Made by a program: the position numbers and the translations under genes. The notes below the pieces were generated by a model. That model worked only from the letters and a program-made list of their open reading frames with translations, was not told the origin of the DNA and did not search any database. A stretch of 64,000 nucleotides of DNA from an uncultured Eggerthellaceae bacterium (lineage in GTDB: Bacteria > Actinomycetota > Coriobacteriia > Coriobacteriales > Eggerthellaceae): contig CALULI010000009.1 of the NCBI GenBank assembly GCA_944321455.1, positions 66,703 through 130,702 on the forward strand, given 5' to 3'. Positions 45,959-54,301 of this stretch are shown here, one piece after another (the stretch's first letter is position 1; every line of letters starts with the position of its first letter).

Positions 45959-45993
45959 AAAGCCTGTCTTTCTCAACGGGGAAGACAGGCTTT
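45959..45993. terminator. Terminator, mainly for the minus-strand nrdD-like gene
   Basis: AAAGCCTGTCTT (45959-45970) and AAGACAGGCTTT (45982-45993) form a perfect 12-bp stem; on the minus strand TTTCTTATTG follows. The stretch from 45863 to 45958 is purine-rich and holds no recognisable gene. Confidence 0.85.
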
Positions 45994-46044
45994 GTGGTTT
46001 TGCCGTGCATCAGCGATTGTTAATGAATGCGCGTTAACTCATGC

Positions 46045-46377
46045 TTAGTGGTGAGCACAGTGGCATACGCCATGCTTTACGCGGTCATGTTCTTCGGCAG
46101 TTTTTGCATCGTTCCAGCGGTCCATGGTGCCAACAAGGTAACCCGTGATACGACGAATACGATCAAAAGGAACGCGCTGATAGCCATAGTGAATACCAAC
46201 ATCTTCGCCATCAACTTCAAGCTTCATCCACTGAAGAGTCTTGTAAGGGTTCAATTGATGGTCGCGATCAACATAGCGCTGAAGTTCTTCATCGGAAACG
46301 CGCAGGTCGTTTTCATGAGCGTAATCAATCACGCAATCAATACCAGATAATGTCTTTGTTTCGGTGAATGCTGCCAT
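46045..46377 (-). CDS. Stand-alone NrdD C-terminal-like protein (glycyl-radical motif)
   Basis: 110 residues, minus strand. The C-terminal third reads R-I-R-R-I-T-G-Y-L-V-G, then D-R-W-N-D-A-K, then A-E-E-H-D-R-V-K-H-G, and ends C-H-C-A-H-H. This order (R-V-x-G-Y-L, W-N/F-N-x-x-K, E-x-x-x-R-V-K-H) is the radical-bearing C-terminal end of class III anaerobic ribonucleotide reductase; the glycine of T-G-Y-L would be the radical site. The large catalytic NrdD domain is absent. Residues 1-70 are a separate acidic region with Y-V-D-R-D-H-Q-L. AGGAG precedes the ATG. Two NrdR-like boxes lie upstream, supporting a link with deoxyribonucleotide synthesis. A replaceable radical domain, as YfiD is for pyruvate formate-lyase, is an inference. 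Confidence 0.65.
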   Translation of the reverse strand: MAAFTETKTLSGIDCVIDYAHENDLRVSDEELQRYVDRDHQLNPYKTLQWMKLEVDGEDVGIHYGYQRVPFDRIRRITGYLVGTMDRWNDAKTAEEHDRVKHGVCHCAHH

Positions 46378-46455
46378 GTTTATCTCCTAAATGTTAGTAA
46401 ATTTGTAGCAGTTTTGTTTGCGAGATAAACTTTACTCGTAACTGAGGTTAATGTA

Positions 46456-46471
46456 AATACATATTTTGTGG
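46456..46471. promoter_or_regulatory. Second, weaker NrdR-like box
   Basis: AATACATATTTTGTGG resembles the NrdR box in its right half (ATAT.TTGTG). Its centre is 42 bp from that of the better box, close to four helical turns, whereas typical pairs are about three turns apart. Confidence 0.35.
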
Positions 46472-46497
46472 ATTTAACTAAATTTTTTAGCATGTAT

Positions 46498-46513
46498 GCA
46501 CAATATATAGTGT
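46498..46513. promoter_or_regulatory. NrdR-box-like palindrome
   Basis: GCACAATATATAGTGT fits the known NrdR consensus ACACWATATATWGTGT at every position but the first. NrdR represses ribonucleotide reductase genes. It lies 121 bases upstream of the minus-strand nrdD-like start and 187 upstream of dnaE. Confidence 0.6.
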
Positions 46514-46699
46514 TTGTATAGGTAACCAGAAATTCTCATCTTTTTCTTACCATTTTGCTTTTCTGGTGGCACAATAGAGTACCAAAACAGTTTATTGAGG
46601 TTACCTTGTGGCTTAACTCCAGTCACAAAACAGTCTCAGCATAATTTACGTGTAACTTCATTATGGCTTTATTGGAGCTTGAGAATTTCAGGAGAGCAT

Positions 46700-49600
46700 A
46701 TGGCGTTTGTTCATTTACATAATCACACTGAATACTCCCTGCTTGATGGTGCCACGCATATTTATGACATGGTTAAACGTGCGGCAGATCTTGGTATGCC
46801 AGCAATTGCTATTACCGATCACGGTGTTATGAGTGGCGTACCTGAGTTGGCTGAAGCCTGTGACAAGGTGAAGGCCCAAACGGGTATTTGGGTTAAGCCT
46901 ATCTTTGGGTGTGAGGTCTATTTCACTACTGATAGTTCCCTTAAAAAGGAAGGCAAGCAACGCCTTCATCACATGATTTTGTTGGCTAAAAACAACACGG
47001 GTTATCACAATCTGCTTAAATTGGTCAGTCAGTCGCACGTAGAAAACTTCTACTATCGTCCACGCACGACCATTGAAATGCTCGAGCAGTATTCTGAGGG
47101 CATTATTGCTACAAGCGCTTGTATTGCAGGTATTATTCCGCGCTGCATTGATGCTAACCAGATGGAAGAAGCAGAGCGCTGGGCGCGCCGCTTTATGGAA
47201 ATCTATGAGCCAGGAGATTTCTATATTGAACTCCAGGATCAGGGTATTACAACCAACGGCGGTATGACTCAAGCGGAAATGAATCATCGCTTAACTGAGC
47301 TTGCGCACAAGTTGGGTCTCAAAACCATTGCAACCAACGACTTCCATTATTTATTGCAAGAAGATGCGCGTGCGCAGGATATTATGCTCTGCATTGGTAC
47401 TAACTCAACAATAAATCAAGAAAACCGTTTCCAGTTCCCTAACGACCAGTTCTACATGAAAACGGAAGAGGAAATGCGTGCTGCATTAAAGGATTTTCCT
47501 GAAGCATGTGACAACACGGTTGAGCTGGCAGAAAAATGCAATGTAGAACTTGAGCGTGATTCTATTTTGCCTCAATTCCCCTTGCCTGAAGGGGAAACGG
47601 AGGAGTCTTATTTCCGTAAACGTGTTCAGGAAGGTTTGGTGCGCCGCTATGGTGACCCTGTTCCTCAAGAGGTTCAAGAGCGCGCTGATTATGAGATGAG
47701 CGTTATCATCCAGCAAGGCTTTCCTGCTTACTTTCTGATTGTTCAGGAATATATTGAGTGGGCACGTAGTCAAGGTATTGGTGTAGGTCCTGGTCGTGGT
47801 TCTGCAGCTGGTGCTATTGTTGCGTATGCTATGGGTATTACTGACCTTGATCCGCTCTCCAACGGTCTGCTCTTTGAACGCTTCTTGTCTCCAGAGCGTG
47901 TGGAGATGCCTGATATTGACGTCGACTTCGAAGATGAACGTCGTGGCGAAGTTATTGACCACATTAAAGAAGTGTATGGCGAAGATCACGTTTCTGGCGT
48001 TATTACCTTTGGTGTTATGAAGGCCAAAAATGCTGTGCGTGATGCAGCGCGCGTACTGGATTATTCGTACGCGGTGGGTGATCGCATCTGTAAGATGATC
48101 GGCAACGAACTTGATATCACCATTGATAAGGCGCTCGAGCAAAACCCTGATTTAGCAAAAGCGTATCAGGAAGAACCCGAAATTAAACAGGTTATTGATG
48201 CGGCAAAATCAATAGAAGGTCATGTTCGTGGTGAAGGCGTGCATGCGTGCGCTACCATCATTTGTCGTGACCCTATGGCTGATCACGTTCCTATGAAGCG
48301 TGACACCAAGGGTGGTGGCATCATCACGCAGTATGACGGTCACTACACGCCTGATTTAGGCCTGCTGAAAATGGACTTCTTGGGTCTGCGTACCTTAGGT
48401 GTGCTTTCTCGTGCGTGCCGTAACATTAAAAAGCGTTTCGGCGTAGAAATTATTCCTGAAGAAATCCCCACCGATGACGAAAAAGCGTTTGAATTGATGC
48501 GCTCAGGCAATATGGATGGACTGTTTCAGGTTGAATCGGCGCTGTATGTAAGCCTGTTCAGTCGTCTTCCACCACATCGTTTTTCTGACGTTGTTGCTTC
48601 TATTGCGCTTAACCGCCCCGGCCCTTTGGAGTCAGGCATGGTGGATGACTACGTCAAGGTAGCATCAGGTAAGATTCCTGTTCATTATTATGACGATCGT
48701 CTTCGTCCTATCTTGGAAGAAACGTATGGCACCATGGTCTATCAGGAACAGATCATGCAGATTTCCATGCGCATGAGCGGTTTTTCGGCTGGTAAAGCAG
48801 ACAAACTGCGCAAGGCAATGGGTAAAAAGAAAATTGACGTTATGCGCCAGCTTCAGGAAGACTGGAACACCGGCGCAGTTGAAAACGGATTTAGCTTAGA
48901 TATTGCCAAAAAGATTTGGGAAGACGCAGAAAAATTCGCTAAGTATGCGTTTAACAAGTCGCATTCGGCCGCATATGCCATTTTGGTTATGCGCACGGCA
49001 TACTTGAAGGCGCACTATCCCAATGACTACATGGCGGCTGTACTGTCGTCATACATGGGTAACTCGGATCGCTTGATTCGCTATATTGCAAGCTGTAATC
49101 GCAACGGTATCCCCGTGCTTTCACCTGATGTGAATACTTCGAATCTTGAGTTCACGCCACTTGATGAAGGCATCCGTTTTGGCCTGGCAGGCGTGCGTGG
49201 CGTGGGTGAAAAAGTTGCGCAGGTTATCATTGATGAGCGTGAGGCTAACGGGCCTTATACCAGCTTGCATGACTTTGTGAACCGCATTGATTCATCAGCT
49301 TACAATCGCAAAACACTTGAAGCGCTTATCAAATCGGGAGCATTTGACTCTACGGGTTATACGCGCAAACAGCTGATGCATTTTGTAGATGAAACGCCCC
49401 TGCTTGAATCGGCAACGAAGCGCCAGAAGGATCGCAGTGCAGGTCAGGTAAGCATGTTTGATATGTTTGCCGATGAACCTGATAGCGGCTTTGTGGAAGA
49501 CATCCCTGAGCCCGATGGTATTGAATGGGACAAGCGCACGCTTCTGGCGTTCGAAAAAGACATTTTAAAGATGTATGTTTCGGATCATCCGCTGCGTCCT

Positions 49601-50167
49601 TATGAAAATTACCTGTCACGCACGTTGCGCTACACCTTGGGTGATTTGGCGGATCGTGAAGAGGGTATTAAATCAGAAACCTTTGCGGGCATGGTGTCAG
49701 AAGTAAACGTGCGTCGTACTAAGCGTGGCACGCTGATGGCAAATTTCACGCTTGAAGACACTACGGGGCATTGCGAATGCGTATGCTTTGATTACGAAAA
49801 GAACCAGGATGCCATCAAGGAAGATGCCATCATTACCTGCAAGGGTAAGTTTGAGGTATCTGATCGCGGTAACCAGATTTTGGTCTACGAAGCAAAGCGT
49901 CTTGAGCTTAACGAAGAACAGATGAACATGGCTCCACTTCAGCTTGAGCTGGAAGTTCGCTCAAATGAGCTAAATGCGCTTGTTTCAAACCGTCTGTTTG
50001 ATATTCTGAAAACGCATCCTGGTAAGGATCCTGTAATTTTGTACGTATCGCAGACCGATGGCCATACTGTACGTGCAGAATTGCCAATCACCATCAATTC
50101 GGAGAGCCCTCATTTGAAAGCTCATCTGAATGATCTGTTTGGCAGGGCTGTCTGGAAGGCATCGTAG
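46700..50167 (+). CDS. dnaE: DNA polymerase III alpha subunit
   Basis: 1155 residues, the DnaE1 type. An N-terminal PHP domain begins V-H-L-H-N-H-T-E-Y-S (4-13) and keeps its histidines. The palm catalytic acids are in P-D-I-D-V-D-F-E-D-E-R (about 403-413) with G-V-G-P-G-R-G-S-A-A-G just before; F-N-K-S-H-S-A-A-Y-A follows. Two helix-hairpin-helix units (G-L-A-G-V-R-G-V-G-E-K) and a C-terminal OB domain (F-A-G-M-V-S-E-V, about 995 on) complete the chain. The ATG at 46700 has AGGAGAG before it; in-frame sequence upstream lacks a site and family similarity. Replicative polymerase. Confidence 0.97.
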   Translation: MAFVHLHNHTEYSLLDGATHIYDMVKRAADLGMPAIAITDHGVMSGVPELAEACDKVKAQTGIWVKPIFGCEVYFTTDSSLKKEGKQRLHHMILLAKNNTGYHNLLKLVSQSHVENFYYRPRTTIEMLEQYSEGIIATSACIAGIIPRCIDANQMEEAERWARRFMEIYEPGDFYIELQDQGITTNGGMTQAEMNHRLTELAHKLGLKTIATNDFHYLLQEDARAQDIMLCIGTNSTINQENRFQFPNDQFYMKTEEEMRAALKDFPEACDNTVELAEKCNVELERDSILPQFPLPEGETEESYFRKRVQEGLVRRYGDPVPQEVQERADYEMSVIIQQGFPAYFLIVQEYIEWARSQGIGVGPGRGSAAGAIVAYAMGITDLDPLSNGLLFERFLSPERVEMPDIDVDFEDERRGEVIDHIKEVYGEDHVSGVITFGVMKAKNAVRDAARVLDYSYAVGDRICKMIGNELDITIDKALEQNPDLAKAYQEEPEIKQVIDAAKSIEGHVRGEGVHACATIICRDPMADHVPMKRDTKGGGIITQYDGHYTPDLGLLKMDFLGLRTLGVLSRACRNIKKRFGVEIIPEEIPTDDEKAFELMRSGNMDGLFQVESALYVSLFSRLPPHRFSDVVASIALNRPGPLESGMVDDYVKVASGKIPVHYYDDRLRPILEETYGTMVYQEQIMQISMRMSGFSAGKADKLRKAMGKKKIDVMRQLQEDWNTGAVENGFSLDIAKKIWEDAEKFAKYAFNKSHSAAYAILVMRTAYLKAHYPNDYMAAVLSSYMGNSDRLIRYIASCNRNGIPVLSPDVNTSNLEFTPLDEGIRFGLAGVRGVGEKVAQVIIDEREANGPYTSLHDFVNRIDSSAYNRKTLEALIKSGAFDSTGYTRKQLMHFVDETPLLESATKRQKDRSAGQVSMFDMFADEPDSGFVEDIPEPDGIEWDKRTLLAFEKDILKMYVSDHPLRPYENYLSRTLRYTLGDLADREEGIKSETFAGMVSEVNVRRTKRGTLMANFTLEDTTGHCECVCFDYEKNQDAIKEDAIITCKGKFEVSDRGNQILVYEAKRLELNEEQMNMAPLQLELEVRSNELNALVSNRLFDILKTHPGKDPVILYVSQTDGHTVRAELPITINSESPHLKAHLNDLFGRAVWKAS

Positions 50168-50293
50168 GCAACGTATGATTGGTGCCGTACTGGTTTGGCG
50201 TTGCGGAAAATATGCCAGCCAAGACAACGTGCGACAATCCAATGCGTGATTGGATTGCGTGGATAGAGCTTTAAGAGGAAAGAAGGTAGGAGC

Positions 50294-51601
50294 GTGTCAA
50301 AGGAAGCGTCGGTTGTTATTGCGCTAACGCTTGCGTATAATGGCGCGCCTTTCGCGGGGTTTGCCAGGCAACCTGGTCAATTGACAGTGCAGGGCAGTTT
50401 GGAAGAAGCACTGGGCTTACTTTTTCGCCGGCCCATTGAAACCGTGTGCGCTGGACGTACGGATTCGGGCGTCCATGCTCGTGGTCAGGTTGTGAGCTTT
50501 GTTCTTGACGGAGAAGAGTATCGCAGCCGTAGCGACTATAAAATCCTGCGTTCTCTTAATGCGCTGACCCACGATGAAATATCTGTTCTGTCTTTGGAAG
50601 AAAAACCTGCAGACTTTTCTGCGCGTTTTTCAGCGGTCATGCGTGAATATCGCTACTTTATTTGTACGGATCAGCCAGCGCCTCTGTTTATGAGTCAGTT
50701 TTCTTGGCATTTGGGAAAGCAGCTCAATCTTGCCGCGATGCGCGAAGGCGCTCGGTCTTTGATTGGCGAGCATGATTTTCGCAGCTTTTGTCTTGCGGCT
50801 TCCGCGCAGGGTAAAACAACCAACCGCTACGTTAAAACTATAGCGATTGAACCGCTTGAAATCTGGGGCGAGCATTTCATTGTTATCACGGTCGAAGGGA
50901 ATGCATTTCTGCATTCCATGGTGCGCACCATTGTTGGTACGCTGGTGGCGGTTGGTCTTGGCAAGCGTCCATCGGCGTGGGTCCAGGAAGTGCTTGATGC
51001 GCGCGATCGAAGCGCTGCGGGAGAAAATGCGCCAGCAGAGGGCTTAGTGTTTTGGCGCGTGGATTATGAAGGGGAGCGCGTCTTTGATCCTGCCACTGCG
51101 CAGCATGACATCCAAAACCAAGATGCGGTAAAACCACCTTCTAAGCAGCGCGGTCGCAGGGGTGGACACAAAAATCGCGCAGAATTTGTTATTCCTCGTG
51201 GGGAAGGAGCTGCCATTATCAGTGGCGCCGCTCTTTCTCCTGTTAATGTACGCAAGGGTGCAACTAAAGATGCAACTGCTCAAGATGTGGCGGGCAACAT
51301 GCAAAGTGCTGCTTCTTGCTATTGTTCTGCTCCTTATCGCTACGACAGCACCATTGCTGCATCGCAGGAGATTTTCAACGACACGGATCAGTTTGGTGAA
51401 GTAATTTGGGGATCTGATAGTGATCTTGATGAACCTCAAGGCTACGAACAGGGCAACGAACACGATTACGAACAAGGCTGCGAAGAGAACGTAAACGCGC
51501 AGGAAGAACCGATGCAACAGGCATCAGCAGAAGAAACTTTCGAAAAAACAGCGCCTATCGCCACCTTCGGATCGTATCCGTTTCAAATTAAGTCCCTTTA
51601 A
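50294..51601 (+). CDS. truA: tRNA pseudouridine synthase A with a long disordered C-terminal extension
   Basis: 435 residues from GTG 50294 (AAGGTAGGAG upstream). Residues 1-262 are TruA: L-T-L-A-Y-N-G-A-P-F-A-G-F, the catalytic aspartate in C-A-G-R-T-D-S-G-V-H-A, F-S-A-R-F-S-A, and H-S-M-V-R-T-I-V-G-T-L. It modifies positions 38-40 of tRNA. About 170 further residues are polar, rich in Gln, Glu, Asp and Gly, with a basic patch K-Q-R-G-R-R-G-G-H-K-N-R and short G-Y-E-Q-G/D-Y-E-Q-G repeats. Ordinary TruA ends near residue 250-270. In many Gram-positive bacteria truA follows ecfT; here the two are 27 kb apart. Confidence 0.92.
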   Translation: MSKEASVVIALTLAYNGAPFAGFARQPGQLTVQGSLEEALGLLFRRPIETVCAGRTDSGVHARGQVVSFVLDGEEYRSRSDYKILRSLNALTHDEISVLSLEEKPADFSARFSAVMREYRYFICTDQPAPLFMSQFSWHLGKQLNLAAMREGARSLIGEHDFRSFCLAASAQGKTTNRYVKTIAIEPLEIWGEHFIVITVEGNAFLHSMVRTIVGTLVAVGLGKRPSAWVQEVLDARDRSAAGENAPAEGLVFWRVDYEGERVFDPATAQHDIQNQDAVKPPSKQRGRRGGHKNRAEFVIPRGEGAAIISGAALSPVNVRKGATKDATAQDVAGNMQSAASCYCSAPYRYDSTIAASQEIFNDTDQFGEVIWGSDSDLDEPQGYEQGNEHDYEQGCEENVNAQEEPMQQASAEETFEKTAPIATFGSYPFQIKSL

Positions 51602-51615
51602 CAAGGATGTTTTAG

Positions 51616-51649
51616 ACCTCACGCCCAAAAGTGCTTTATGTCGTGAGGT
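51616..51649. repeat. 8-bp inverted repeat after truA
   Basis: ACCTCACG (51616-51623) and CGTGAGGT (51642-51649) pair perfectly with an 18-base loop and no T tract. It lies just upstream of the predicted promoter of the symporter gene, so it may be an operator. Confidence 0.5.
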
Positions 51650-51653
51650 AATT

Positions 51654-51662
51654 TGCTATAGT
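51654..51662 (+). promoter_or_regulatory. Extended -10 promoter of the sodium symporter gene
   Basis: TGC-TATAGT (51654-51662). Transcription would begin near 51669, nine bases before a terminator-like hairpin. Confidence 0.45.
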
Positions 51663-51677
51663 GGTTTACTTGTAAAT

Positions 51678-51707
51678 GCGTCAACGCTTTATGCGAGACG
51701 CTTTTTT
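51678..51707 (+). terminator. Intrinsic terminator or attenuator before the symporter gene
   Basis: GCGTC (51678-51682) with GACGC (51697-51701), inner CGC with GCG, a 5-base TTTAT loop and an AA/A internal loop, followed by TTTTTT. It lies in the predicted leader of the symporter transcript, 36 bases before the ATG. Confidence 0.6.
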
Positions 51708-51742
51708 ATCGGTAGCTTTATAAGCTAGGAATTCGAGGAAAC

Positions 51743-53128
51743 ATGGCTGAAGTTGTACAAAAGGCTGCTCGTGCAACCTGGTCCAGCAAATGGGCTTTCA
51801 TTTTAGCGGCTGCTGCATCTGCTGTTGGTCTGGGTAACCTGTGGCGCTTCCCCTATTTGGCAGCAAAATATGGCGGCGGTATGTTCTTGCTGACCTATTT
51901 AGTAATGGTGTTTAGTTTTGGTATTGCTTTGCTGCTGCTTGAAACGGCACTTGGTCGCAAGACGGGTCAATCGGTTGTAGGGGCATTCAAGTCCTTTGGC
52001 AAACGCTATGCGTTTATTGGCTGGTTTACCGCGCTTATCCCGTTTATTATCGTGCCGTATTATTGCGTTATCGGCGGTTGGGTAGCAAAGTATTTTGCTG
52101 CGTATTTCACTGATGGCCCTGCAGCATTGGCGGATGGCGGCGGTTATTTCACCGCTTTTGTTTCGGGAAATTATGAAAGCTTCCTCTGGATGCTTATCTT
52201 TATGTTTATTACCTTTTTGGTTGTTTCCTTTGGCGTTAAAAGCGGTATTGAAAAAGCAAACTTAGTCATGATGCCTGCATTGATTGTTATGGCTATCGCT
52301 CTGTCTATCTATACGCTTTCTCAGCCAGGTGCTCTTGAGGGTGCTGCCTATTACCTGATTCCAGACTTTTCAAAGTTTTCACCTGAATTAGTTATTGCGG
52401 CAATGGGGCAGACCTTCTTTTCGCTGTCGTTAGCTATGGGCATCATGGTTACCTATGGCTCCTACGTTGCCAAGACCGAATCGCTCACCTCAAGCGCTAC
52501 GCGCGTATGCGGTTTCAGTTTTGGTATTTCGCTGCTGGGTGGTTTGATGATCGTTCCTGCAGCATTCGTTGCTCTTGGCTCTGGAGATGCAGTTGCTGCT
52601 AACGCTGGTCCTAACCTGATGTTTGTTATTTTGCCTCAGCTGTTTATGGGCTTTGGTGATATGGCTACGGTGGTAGGCGCTGTGTTCTTCGCCTTGGTTA
52701 TTTTTGCAGCGCTGACGAGTTCCATTTCTCTGGTAGAAACCTGTACCTCTATTGTCCAGGATGCTACTAACTGGACGCGTCGTCGTTCGTTGTTGTTAAC
52801 GTGTGTGGTTATTACCGTATGCGGCATGATGGTCAACTTAGGCTACAACGGTTGGTCATTCATCCAGCCTTTGGGTGAAGGAAGCACCATTCTTGACTTC
52901 GCAGACTTCCTGTCTAATTCGGTTATGATGCCGCTCGCTGCATTGATGACCTGTATCTTTGTTGGTTGGATTATTAAGCCAAAAACGATCGAAGACGAAA
53001 TTGCGTCATCTTCACCGTTTAAGATTCGCAAAATCTGGCGTGTCATGATCAAATATGTAACGCCTGTTTTGGTTGTGGTCATTTTGATAGCGTATGTTGC
53101 GTCAAGCTTAGGATTCTTCTCGCTCTAG
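51743..53128 (+). CDS. Sodium-dependent transporter, neurotransmitter:sodium symporter (SNF/NSS) family
   Basis: 461 residues, about 11-12 membrane segments. The start W-S-S-K-W-A-F-I-L-A-A-A-A-S-A-V-G-L-G-N-L-W-R-F-P-Y is the family signature, here as S-A-V-G-L-G-N-L-W-R-F-P, forming the substrate and Na sites in helix 1. G-Q-T-F-F-S-L-S-L-A-M-G-I-M lies in helix 6. Bacterial members import amino acids such as leucine, tyrosine or tryptophan; substrate not readable here. GAGGAAAC precedes the ATG. Confidence 0.93.
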   Translation: MAEVVQKAARATWSSKWAFILAAAASAVGLGNLWRFPYLAAKYGGGMFLLTYLVMVFSFGIALLLLETALGRKTGQSVVGAFKSFGKRYAFIGWFTALIPFIIVPYYCVIGGWVAKYFAAYFTDGPAALADGGGYFTAFVSGNYESFLWMLIFMFITFLVVSFGVKSGIEKANLVMMPALIVMAIALSIYTLSQPGALEGAAYYLIPDFSKFSPELVIAAMGQTFFSLSLAMGIMVTYGSYVAKTESLTSSATRVCGFSFGISLLGGLMIVPAAFVALGSGDAVAANAGPNLMFVILPQLFMGFGDMATVVGAVFFALVIFAALTSSISLVETCTSIVQDATNWTRRRSLLLTCVVITVCGMMVNLGYNGWSFIQPLGEGSTILDFADFLSNSVMMPLAALMTCIFVGWIIKPKTIEDEIASSSPFKIRKIWRVMIKYVTPVLVVVILIAYVASSLGFFSL

Positions 53129-53174
53129 TGGTGCTATCATGAAGGCATAAATCATTACTTGTGAAGGAGAATCT

Positions 53175-54239
53175 GTGTCGCTATCTATCGGCATTGTTGG
53201 TCTTCCAAATGTAGGAAAGTCAACGCTGTTTACTGCATTAACAAACAAGGGTGGCTTAGCTGCTAACTATCCGTTTGCCACGATTGAACCAAATGTTGGA
53301 GTAGTTCCCGTGCCAGACCATCGTATGGATCGCCTGGCAGAAATTGATAACCCTGCACGCATTGTGCCTGCAACGGTTGAATTTGTTGATATTGCTGGCT
53401 TGGTTGAAGGCGCTTCTCATGGCGAAGGTCTGGGCAATCAGTTCTTGGCAAACATCCGTGAAACGGATGCAATCTGTGAAGTTGTTCGCTTCTTTAGCGA
53501 CCCTGATGTTGTTCATGTGTCAGGCAAGGTCGATCCTGCAAGCGATGTTGAAACCATCAAGACAGAACTCATCTTGGCTGACTTGGCAACTATTGAAAAA
53601 GCGCTGCCTCGTTTAGAAAAAGAAGCACGCCATGGCAAGGATGCAGCCAAGCGTCTTGAAGTGGTTAAAAAGGTTGAGGTGGGCTTAAACGAAGGTCATC
53701 GTGCGCGCACGCTTGATTTAGACGAAGAAGAGCAGGAGCTTCTCAAGGAACTCCACCTGCTTACCATGAAGCCCATGCTCTACATTGCCAACGTTGACGA
53801 GGATGCTCTCAATGCAGATCTCGCAGAAATTGATGGCACCTCTCCTGTTCCTATCTGTGCAAAGGTTGAAGCTGACTTGGCTGAGCTTGACCCTGAAGAA
53901 GCCAAGGAATATCTTGAGGCGCTTGGTTTAGAAGAAAGTGGTCTGGCGCGTTTGGTGCGTGCAGCGTATCGCCTCTTAGGTTTGCAAAGCTTCTTCACCA
54001 GCGGTGAAACAGAAGTGCGTGCGTGGACTATTCCTATTGGTGCTAAAGCTCCACAAGCAGCTGGCGTTATCCATTCTGACTTTGAACGCGGTTTCATTAA
54101 GGCCGAAACAGCAAGCTTTGAAGACTACTCAGAATACCATGGCGAAAAGGGCTGCCGTGATGCAGGTAAGCTTCGCCAAGAGGGCAAGGATTATGTTGTG
54201 CAGGATGGCGACGTCATGCACTTTAAGTTCAACGTATAA
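53175..54239 (+). CDS. ychF: Redox-regulated ATPase/GTPase YchF (Obg family)
   Basis: 354 residues from GTG 53175 behind GAAGGAGAA. G1 motif [11 protein letters not shown] (8-18), F-V-D-I-A-G-L-V (about 66-73), and instead of N-K-x-D the ATP-preferring Y-I-A-N-V-D-E, typical of YchF. C-terminal TGS domain ([20 protein letters not shown] split as A-P-Q-A-A-G-V and [12 protein letters not shown]). It binds 70S ribosomes and affects stress responses. Confidence 0.96.
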   Translation: MSLSIGIVGLPNVGKSTLFTALTNKGGLAANYPFATIEPNVGVVPVPDHRMDRLAEIDNPARIVPATVEFVDIAGLVEGASHGEGLGNQFLANIRETDAICEVVRFFSDPDVVHVSGKVDPASDVETIKTELILADLATIEKALPRLEKEARHGKDAAKRLEVVKKVEVGLNEGHRARTLDLDEEEQELLKELHLLTMKPMLYIANVDEDALNADLAEIDGTSPVPICAKVEADLAELDPEEAKEYLEALGLEESGLARLVRAAYRLLGLQSFFTSGETEVRAWTIPIGAKAPQAAGVIHSDFERGFIKAETASFEDYSEYHGEKGCRDAGKLRQEGKDYVVQDGDVMHFKFNV

Positions 54240-54301
54240 TTCAGCATATAGTTCAATATAGTTCACCGATAGTAATGCGTGATTGGTAAAGGGGGCCTGC
54301 C

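Larger units (their letters stand above)
46378..46699. other. Divergent AT-rich intergenic region between nrdD-like gene and dnaE
   Basis: 322 bases with no gene on either strand. It holds the ribosome-binding sites of the two divergent genes, two NrdR-like boxes (46456-46471 and 46498-46513) and AT-rich sequence for two promoters. No clear -35/-10 pair can be named for dnaE; ACAATAGAGT at 46571-46580 is a possible -10 region. Confidence 0.6.
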
